A DNA stretch of 6,952 nucleotides from an uncultured bacterium (GTDB lineage: Bacteria > Bacteroidota > Bacteroidia > CAILMK01). Location of the stretch: positions 1 to 6,952 of the forward strand of contig CAILMK010000720.1 in NCBI GenBank assembly GCA_903835275.1, read 5' to 3'. This document shows, in pieces, positions 1-4,936 of this stretch; position 1 is the stretch's first letter, and each line of letters starts with the position of its first letter. The notes below the pieces were generated by a model that was given only the letters and a program-made list of their open reading frames with translations, was not told the origin of the DNA and ran no database searches. The translations under genes and the position numbers were made by a program.

Positions 1-1658
1 ACTTCTGCAATAGCTACAGGTTTATTACCTGCCTTTAGTGCAGCCTTGGCAGCCTTTTCTTCATCCTCCAGATAATTTCGGTATGCTGAATATGTACCAT
101 TGAAATCCTTTACTTCTCCATTTCCCTTAAACAGGAATAAATGCTGCACCAGTTTATCCATGAAATACCTGTCATGCGATACAATTAAGAGGCAGCCCTG
201 GAAGTGTTCCAGAAATTCTTCCAGTGTATTTAGAGTTAAAAGATCAAGGTCATTCGTGGGCTCATCAAGAATAAGGAAGTTTGGATTTTTGATCAGTATC
301 GTCATCAAATGAAGCCTGCGCCTTTCTCCACCACTCAGTTTACTAACCGGAGTGAATTGCATTTCAGGTTCAAAACCAAAATAAGTCAGGAATTGCGATG
401 CAGATAATTTCTCACCTGTTCCCAATGGAATAACCTCCGCAATATCCTTCACCACTTCAATGACACGTTTACTTTCGTCCAGCTTTAATCCTTCCTGCGT
501 ATAGTAACCGAATACTGTGGTATCGCCTACATTTATTTTACCTCCGTCAGGTAATTCTATTCCAGTGATCATGTTCAGAAAAGTCGATTTACCCACTCCA
601 TTCTCACCTACAATCCCGATCTTTTCTCCTTTCGAGAAAGTGTAAGTAAAATTCTCGAGTGCTTTAAAATCACCGTAGGATTTTGAAAGATGTTTTAACT
701 CAAGAATTTTTCCACCCTGGCGGTTCATCTTCACATTCAGGATAAGCTTTTGTTCCTCCTTGGTTTTGCTTGCTTTTTCCTGCGTTTCGTAAAACGCATC
801 TATACGCGCCTTTTGTTTGGTGCCACGCGCGCGCGGTTGCCTGCGCATCCATTCAAGTTCCGTCTTCATCAGGCTGCGTGCCTTATCCGTTTCACGACCC
901 TCATTAAATTCTCTTTCGGATTTCTTTTCAAGGTAATATTCGTAATTGCCCTTGTATCTATAAATCTGTTTTTGATCCAGCTCCAATATCTCCTGCGTAA
1001 TGCGGTCAAGGAAATATCTATCATGCGTTACTAAAAGCATGGTCATCTTCTGACGGGAAAGGTAATATTCCAGCCACTCGATCATATCCAGGTCCAGGTG
1101 ATTCGTAGGCTCATCAAGGATCATGAATTGCGGCTCCTGAATAAGTATCTTGGCAAGTGCTACACGCTTTTTCTGTCCACCGGAAAGTGTTCCTGCCTTT
1201 TGGGTAAGATTGGTGATCTTAAGATTTGACAGGATCAAGCGTACATTTTGCTCATAATCCCAGGCCTTGTACATATCCATCTGGTTCATGGCATGTTCCA
1301 GGCGTTTTTCATTCACGGGATTATGGTCCTTCGCATTTACCTCCAGTGCTTCCTCATATTCTTCAATGGCTTTGAGGATATGGTTCTCTGCAAATAACAC
1401 TGATTCAAGGACTGTCTTGTCAGGTTCCAGATAAGGATCCTGCTCCAGATAACCGGTGGTTATATCCTTGCTGATGCGTACCTCGCCGGAATCGGGAATA
1501 TCCTTGCCCATCAGTATTTTCAGCAAGGAGGACTTTCCAGCCCCATTTCTTGCCACGAGGGCAATTTTCTGCCCCTGCATAATGCTCAGGTTTAATCCAC
1601 TAAAAAGCACCTTTTCTCCAAACGACTTCGAGAGGTTTTCCGCAATCAGATAATTCAT
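1..1658 (-). CDS. uup: ABC-F family ATPase, Uup-like (partial, C-terminus beyond window)
   Basis: This is a soluble tandem ATPase of the ABC-F group, whose members bind ribosomes or assist ribosome assembly and do not transport. The frame is open for 552 codons from ATG 1658-1656 to the window edge, with no frameshift. Nucleotide domain 1 has a Walker A-like ARNGAGKS (36-43), signature LSGGQ (158-162), Walker B ending D182-E183 in DEPTNHLD, and switch His212. The charged interdomain linker includes a WMRRQPRARGTK segment from Trp270. Domain 2 has GENGVGKS (351-358), LSGGE (441-445), D465-E466 in DEPTNDLD, and His495. DEPTNDLD, with Asp where other ABC-F members often have His, is the reason for favouring Uup over EttA. 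No membrane segments are present. Family members are usually about 620-640 residues, so roughly 80 residues, probably the C-terminal coiled coil, are missing; the last visible residues already turn Lys/Glu/Ala-rich. The first Walker A residue is Ala rather than Gly. ABC-F identity is very secure; the Uup subfamily is probable. Confidence 0.92.
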   Translation of the reverse strand, partial: MNYLIAENLSKSFGEKVLFSGLNLSIMQGQKIALVARNGAGKSSLLKILMGKDIPDSGEVRISKDITTGYLEQDPYLEPDKTVLESVLFAENHILKAIEEYEEALEVNAKDHNPVNEKRLEHAMNQMDMYKAWDYEQNVRLILSNLKITNLTQKAGTLSGGQKKRVALAKILIQEPQFMILDEPTNHLDLDMIEWLEYYLSRQKMTMLLVTHDRYFLDRITQEILELDQKQIYRYKGNYEYYLEKKSEREFNEGRETDKARSLMKTELEWMRRQPRARGTKQKARIDAFYETQEKASKTKEEQKLILNVKMNRQGGKILELKHLSKSYGDFKALENFTYTFSKGEKIGIVGENGVGKSTFLNMITGIELPDGGKINVGDTTVFGYYTQEGLKLDESKRVIEVVKDIAEVIPLGTGEKLSASQFLTYFGFEPEMQFTPVSKLSGGERRRLHLMTILIKNPNFLILDEPTNDLDLLTLNTLEEFLEHFQGCLLIVSHDRYFMDKLVQHLFLFKGNGEVKDFNGTYSAYRNYLEDEEKAAKAALKAGNKPVAIAE

Positions 1659-1663
1659 AACTG

Positions 1664-1671
1664 CAAAGGTA
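1664..1671 (-). promoter_or_regulatory. Bacteroidota -7 element TACCTTTG for the ABC-F gene
   Basis: The minus strand reads TACCTTTG, matching the Bacteroidota sigma-A -7 consensus TAnnTTTG. Only five bases separate it from the ATG at 1658. If used, the transcript would start at or next to the start codon and be essentially leaderless. No good -33 TTG lies 17-23 bases upstream, so the call rests on the -7 match and position only. Confidence 0.5.
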
Positions 1672-1688
1672 CGGATTAGGGACTGAGT

Positions 1689-1711
1689 TAGCGAGTGATT
1701 GGGTAGCGAGT
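1689..1711. repeat. Short direct repeat TAGCGAGT, two copies
   Basis: The octamer TAGCGAGT occurs at 1689-1696 and 1704-1711, a 15-base period, between the divergent ABC-F and signal peptidase genes. A related GAGTG recurs at 1694-1698 and 1714-1718. It could be an operator for either gene or simply low-complexity intergenic sequence; no regulator is encoded nearby. Confidence 0.35.
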
Positions 1712-1744
1712 TTGAGTGGACAATTACAAGTTATTTTTTAATAT

Positions 1745-1752
1745 TATATTTG
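1745..1752 (+). promoter_or_regulatory. Bacteroidota -7 element TATATTTG for lepB
   Basis: TATATTTG is a full match to TAnnTTTG. It ends 16 bases before the ATG at 1769. Transcription would then begin at about 1757-1760, downstream of the possible TTG start at 1754, which supports ATG 1769 as the real start. The -33 region is weak: TTA at 1724-1726 with 18 intervening bases is the best candidate. Confidence 0.5.
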
Positions 1753-1768
1753 CTTGAAAATAGAATCC

Positions 1769-2461
1769 ATGAAAAAGATCACCAAAATCATTATTGTCAG
1801 TGCAGCAATTATTCTTGTTGGAGGTGTAATACTATTGCGACTTACCGGAGTATTAAACTGGTATAGTATACCAACGTCAAGCATGGAACCTACATTGCCG
1901 GCAGGTAATACTTTGATCTTCGCGACCGTAATGGAAAATCCAGTGATCAATGATGTAGTTTGTTACAAGGTTTTTAACGGAGAAAAAACCGAAACTTACA
2001 TTAAAAGGCTTGTTGCCAAAGAGGGTGATAAACTTCAAATCAAAAATGACCTTGCCTATGTAAATGATAAGTTAATTGATGACAGCACCAAGTTAAAATT
2101 CAGCTATTCAGTTACCGGAAACTGGGCTATTGAAAATAAAAACCTGATGGGCAAGGAAGGTGATTATTTCCCAATGGGAGAAAATACTTTTTTATGTTTC
2201 CTTACTATAGAAACTGCGGCTAAATTCAAGGAAAACTGCACGGTTAGCAGGTTTGAAACTCCAAAAGGTGGAGGAAATCATTTGTTTATGGAAAACCAAC
2301 ATCCCGATTGGACCTCCTCAAATTATGGTCCGATTACGATCCCTAAAGGAAAGTGTTTTGTCATAGGAGACAACAGGGATAATTCATTTGATTCCAGATT
2401 TAAAGGATATGTTGATAATGCCGATATATCAGGGAAAGTTATCGGTCACTTTAACTTGTAA
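1769..2461 (+). CDS. lepB: Signal peptidase I (S26 family), compact form
   Basis: This inner-membrane serine protease removes signal peptides from Sec- and Tat-exported proteins, with its active site in the periplasm. The 230 residues begin with a Lys-rich tip and one hydrophobic anchor (about 7-29). The family boxes follow in order: IPTSSMEPTL with the expected nucleophile Ser38, YIKRLVAKEGD with the general-base Lys79, and GDNRDNSFDSR at 200-210. The segment at about 105-190 corresponds to the extra beta domain of Gram-negative enzymes. ATG 1769 is chosen over TTG 1754, five codons upstream, because it gives the typical MKK start and because the -7 element ends at 1752. The gene is monocistronic, divergent from the ABC-F gene and convergent with the MbnP-like gene. 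Housekeeping LepB proteins of this phylum are usually longer, so this may be an accessory paralogue (inference). All catalytic residues are present. Confidence 0.94.
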   Translation: MKKITKIIIVSAAIILVGGVILLRLTGVLNWYSIPTSSMEPTLPAGNTLIFATVMENPVINDVVCYKVFNGEKTETYIKRLVAKEGDKLQIKNDLAYVNDKLIDDSTKLKFSYSVTGNWAIENKNLMGKEGDYFPMGENTFLCFLTIETAAKFKENCTVSRFETPKGGGNHLFMENQHPDWTSSNYGPITIPKGKCFVIGDNRDNSFDSRFKGYVDNADISGKVIGHFNL

Positions 2462-2496
2462 ATAAAAAAGCCATGCGGATTTTGAATCTGCATGGC
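2460..2496 (-). terminator. Intrinsic terminator of the metal-handling operon
   Basis: Bases 2470-2481 pair with 2485-2496 in a 12-bp stem (one G-T wobble at 2477/2489) around a TTG loop; the outer arms are GCCATGC and GCATGGC. On the minus strand the stem is followed by TTTTTTATTT, the classic rho-independent layout, and it lies 26 bases after the stop of the MbnP-like gene. On the plus strand no T-tract follows, so it should act only weakly for the convergent lepB. Confidence 0.88.
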
Positions 2497-2522
2497 CTGA
2501 AATCTTTAAACAAAGTTCAATC

Positions 2523-3305
2523 TTACTGCTCGTACCTGAACATTCCGGGAATATTTGCAGCTACTTTTTTAGCTAAAGAAGGATTTGTAGTATATGTATC
2601 CGTCTTGTTTTCCGTAGCCATATTCAAGCCTTTTAGTATAAGAGAATAATCTATCGTGACATGTACGAACCAAACGCCCGTCGGAGAAATTGTAAATGCC
2701 TCTACCGGCAACTTCACAGATTGCAAAAGTGCATTTGATCCGATCTTATAACTAAACGGAAAATTAGCCTTGCCGTTTTTGGATGCAGATGTATCTATAA
2801 ATCCCGATACATTTACGAAAATGTAACCTTGTGCAGTACTACTAAACCACATGGGCGGAGTATGCGCAGCCAGTGGAGTTCCTGCAGGATAGGAAGTAGG
2901 TGAAGTTGCATTCGTAGCGGAATCTACTCCAACATTAAATCCGGCTGTAGCATAGTTTCCGGCAGGGACTGTCCCAATCATGTACACCTCTGAATCAGCT
3001 GTTTTTAAAACCGTAGTATTTACAGTATAAAAAGAGCCATCAGACTTGTAGATTCTAAATCCGGAAGCATACAGTTGAGCCATGCTTAAAACCATTTTTC
3101 TGCCATCTGCAGTTTTGGCGGTGTCCCCCAAACCCACTTCATTGGTATCTATATTGGTGTGAAGATGGAAATAAAGTGTCCCTGTAGAATTGTTTGATGT
3201 TGTAGAAGTTGTGGTTGGTGTGGTTGGGTTGTCATTCTTTTTACAATGAGACATTAGAATGACAGTAAAAAGAAAATATATGGATAGTTGAATTGTATTT
3301 TTCAT
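2523..3305 (-). CDS. MbnP-like lipoprotein, putative copper-binding
   Basis: This is a predicted envelope lipoprotein of the MbnP-like family, named after the periplasmic partner of the di-haem enzyme MbnH in methanotroph copper uptake; related genes are common in Bacteroidota. The 260 residues start with a signal peptide ending ILMSHC, with Cys21 as the likely lipidation site (His at -1 is atypical), followed by Lys-Lys. A Thr/Ser/Asn-rich tether covers 28-41. The beta-rich domain (42-260) has FHLH at 46-49, an LSMAQLYASG strand (73-82), VPAGNYATAGFNVGVDSATN (113-132), a PPMWF motif with Trp153, and a terminal IPGMFRYE. Trp212 is the only other Trp. It is the last gene of a minus-strand operon, 18 bases after the barrel gene, and is followed by a strong terminator. 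The family call is from remembered sequence patterns; copper binding is inferred. No MbnH gene is in the window. Confidence 0.75.
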   Translation of the reverse strand: MKNTIQLSIYFLFTVILMSHCKKNDNPTTPTTTSTTSNNSTGTLYFHLHTNIDTNEVGLGDTAKTADGRKMVLSMAQLYASGFRIYKSDGSFYTVNTTVLKTADSEVYMIGTVPAGNYATAGFNVGVDSATNATSPTSYPAGTPLAAHTPPMWFSSTAQGYIFVNVSGFIDTSASKNGKANFPFSYKIGSNALLQSVKLPVEAFTISPTGVWFVHVTIDYSLILKGLNMATENKTDTYTTNPSLAKKVAANIPGMFRYEQ

Positions 3306-3323
3306 TTGTGTAGAGTTAAATTG

Positions 3324-4391
3324 TTAAAATGCGATTTGTGCCTTCAGCATCCATTGCGAATGAAAAGGCATTTGGATTCCGTTAAAATATTGATATAACG
3401 GTTTTGCATATTCTATTCCTAAAGTGCAACCGTTAATAAAACCGGGATATACGTTTACACCCGGGACTACAAAAAATGTCCTTGAGCCGGAATTTGCTGC
3501 GTCCGCAGAAGGCTCAATTATAGTATATAGATACGGGTCACTTCCACTAATGGATTGGGTGTACATAAAAAGTCCGCGTAATGAAATGCCTACAGGCTTA
3601 AAAAACCTATAAGATGTCCAGGCAGTAAATGAATAGAGATCGCCTTGCCGGTATCCTATGGAATTGTAGCCGGTATGCAGGTCAGCAGATACCTGGCTTC
3701 CTGCAAAGAATTTTCCGGTATTGTATATATAGGTCAGTCTTGGCAATACATCCCAGGTACCTGAGCCAGGGGGCATATTATAGGTGTATCTCTGGCCTTC
3801 CACAAGTGCATTTGCATTTACGGCACCGATGCTACCCGTGGGAATACTTACTCCCGCAGATGCAATAAGAGTATGGTGTTCTGATGCGGCAAGGGAATAG
3901 TTCAGGCAAAAAACTACGTCATTTAAACCTGAATATTTTTCTGACATGCTCCTGTTCGTTGAAGTCATTTTCATTACACCATTCCCACCATCCGGCATGG
4001 TCATCATGGTGGATTCTATCATATCCATGTTCATGGTATTGACCGAATATGAAGTCATAAGAATGGCACTTAAACGATCGGTAATTCCATACATAAGCAT
4101 CAGCATGTGCATATCCATACTCATCTTAGACTCAGACATAATGTATTTGTTAAATACATAGTCTTCACTAAGAAGGGATGTGCCCGATTGCATTCCTGAC
4201 ATATTTACGCGTGCATAGTTGTAAGATATCATCCAACCATTTTTTTCATGAGTATGCGCGCCCATCAATCCTGCAGGAGAATTATCTCCATCCAGGTAAC
4301 AAAGGCATGTCGGCTCTTTGTCCTGGCTGTAGCTATGGCTTAGTGCCACTAGCCACATCATTATAATTAATAAAGTGTTTCTGATAAGCAT
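3324..4391 (-). CDS. Met-rich outer-membrane beta-barrel protein, putative metal-linked
   Basis: This is an exported 355-residue protein predicted to sit in the outer membrane. A signal peptide covers 1-23 (hydrophobic core, then HSYSQ before Asp24). The mature N-terminus has a CxC pair (Cys29, Cys31), then MGAHTH with His46 and His48, then GWMISYNYARVNMSGMQSG. From Met43 to Met149 there are 21 methionines, including an MSMDMHMLMLM run at 90-100 and a TMNMDM run at 119-124; the rest of the protein has only a few. The C-terminal half is alternating aromatic/polar strands and ends in Phe (WMLKAQIAF), the usual barrel-end signal. I recall similar proteins, often labelled transporter or phenol-degradation MetA-like, near copper genes, but can give no firm family name. 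It lies mid-operon, 64 bases after the Cys/His protein and 18 before the MbnP-like gene. Barrel topology is likely; copper or other thiophilic metal binding is inferred from composition and neighbours. Confidence 0.72.
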   Translation of the reverse strand: MLIRNTLLIIMMWLVALSHSYSQDKEPTCLCYLDGDNSPAGLMGAHTHEKNGWMISYNYARVNMSGMQSGTSLLSEDYVFNKYIMSESKMSMDMHMLMLMYGITDRLSAILMTSYSVNTMNMDMIESTMMTMPDGGNGVMKMTSTNRSMSEKYSGLNDVVFCLNYSLAASEHHTLIASAGVSIPTGSIGAVNANALVEGQRYTYNMPPGSGTWDVLPRLTYIYNTGKFFAGSQVSADLHTGYNSIGYRQGDLYSFTAWTSYRFFKPVGISLRGLFMYTQSISGSDPYLYTIIEPSADAANSGSRTFFVVPGVNVYPGFINGCTLGIEYAKPLYQYFNGIQMPFHSQWMLKAQIAF

Positions 4392-4412
4392 AAATTTCGT
4401 TAAAATGAGTAT

Positions 4413-4436
4413 AACTCCACTGAAAACCAGGGAGTT
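4413..4436 (-). promoter_or_regulatory. Intercistronic stem-loop, possible attenuator or processing site
   Basis: AACTCC at 4413-4418 pairs with GGAGTT at 4431-4436, and an inner CTG/CAG pairing (4420-4422 with 4428-4430) extends it past a one-base bulge, leaving a small A-rich loop. It lies in the 64-base gap between the Cys/His protein gene and the barrel gene. There is no clean T-tract after it on the minus strand, so full termination is unlikely. A role in differential expression or mRNA processing is speculative. Confidence 0.35.
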
Positions 4437-4455
4437 TTAAATCAATAAACCGAAA

Positions 4456-4827
4456 TTATACTGTTGGCGGATGATAGATATCCTGATCTGATGTTTCAGA
4501 ACCAAATACCTTATAAGATTTGAATACAATATTGGTAATGGTAAGTTCAGGACTTACAAAGAGTTGATTATCGCTTTTAAAAAGAAGTATTTCGGCAAAA
4601 GCAGATCGTAATCCTGTAGGAATGGCTTCGTTACTACCCTCCTGCTTTTTCAGTTCCTTCATCAGATGACACTTTCCGTTACAGTGCATGGAAGGTTTTG
4701 ACTTATTCACACAAAGAGTGCTCGCTATATAATTACGATGCGCAAGGAAATTGAAATACACTATGGAATAGCCCCAGGCCTGTGTAAGGACGAGTGCCAG
4801 GAGTACTATGGAGAGAACCTTTTTCAA
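4456..4827 (-). CDS. Small membrane-anchored Cys/His protein with CNGKCH motif
   Basis: This is a 123-residue protein with no confidently named family. An N-terminal hydrophobic segment (about 4-28), preceded by MKK, acts as a signal anchor or uncleaved signal peptide. It is followed by YIASTLCVNKSKP (Cys39) and then MHCNGKCHLMKELKKQ, with Cys49 and Cys53 flanked by His48, His54, Met47 and Met56. This soft-metal ligand cluster ends in a Lys-rich helix. The C-terminal half is variable and ends YHPPTV. I recall similar small proteins beside copper receptor genes in Bacteroidota. The start is TTG (4827-4825): an in-frame TAA lies three codons upstream at 4836-4834, and no ATG precedes the anchor. 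It is the first gene of the operon with the barrel and MbnP-like genes. A metallochaperone or metal-sensing role is inferred from motif and context. Confidence 0.75.
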   Translation of the reverse strand: MKKVLSIVLLALVLTQAWGYSIVYFNFLAHRNYIASTLCVNKSKPSMHCNGKCHLMKELKKQEGSNEAIPTGLRSAFAEILLFKSDNQLFVSPELTITNIVFKSYKVFGSETSDQDIYHPPTV

Positions 4828-4842
4828 GTGCGTTTATTAGTA

Positions 4843-4850
4843 CAAAGATA
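4843..4850 (-). promoter_or_regulatory. Bacteroidota -7 element TATCTTTG for the metal-handling operon
   Basis: The minus strand reads TATCTTTG, a full match to TAnnTTTG, ending 15 bases before the TTG start at 4827. Transcription would begin at about 4835-4838, giving a leader of roughly ten bases. A T-rich run lies immediately upstream, but no -33 TTG is at the normal distance. The preceding gene is closed by a strong terminator, so the operon needs its own promoter, which supports this call. Confidence 0.55.
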
Positions 4851-4882
4851 CAAAAAAACAAAAGTTGATGGCACCATTAAAT

Positions 4883-4913
4883 AAAAAGCCTCCCGTTTTT
4901 AGCGGGAGGCTTT
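4883..4913 (-). terminator. Intrinsic terminator of the T9SS-secreted protein gene
   Basis: AAAGCCTCCCG at 4885-4895 pairs perfectly with CGGGAGGCTTT at 4903-4913, an 11-bp stem around a seven-base loop. On the minus strand it runs into TTTTTAT, and it lies 23 bases after the stop codon at 4937. A shorter T-rich stretch also follows on the plus strand, so it may work in both directions. Confidence 0.92.
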
Positions 4914-4936
4914 AATAATTTATATGATAGTATTAC

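Noticed and set aside
750..1034. Plus-strand open frame of 94 codons with a hydrophobic start
   Set aside because: It lies entirely antisense to the ABC-F gene, whose linker and domain motifs are continuous through this interval; the hydrophobic look comes from antisense Lys/Glu codons.
1754..1768. TTG start five codons upstream for the signal peptidase
   Set aside because: It lies two bases after the TATATTTG -7 element, so it probably precedes the transcription start; ATG 1769 gives the usual MKK start.
1744..1950. Minus-strand open frame opposite the start of the signal peptidase gene
   Set aside because: It overlaps the signal peptidase anchor and catalytic Ser region antisense and resembles no protein.
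2460..2500. Hairpin after lepB read as the lepB terminator
   Set aside because: The T-tract follows the stem only on the minus strand; the plus strand has an A-tract before and no T-tract after, so it chiefly serves the opposing operon.
3629..3868. Plus-strand open frame of 79 codons
   Set aside because: Antisense to the beta-barrel protein gene, with no promoter and no recognisable protein; a shadow frame. Other plus-strand frames inside 3424-4366 are the same.
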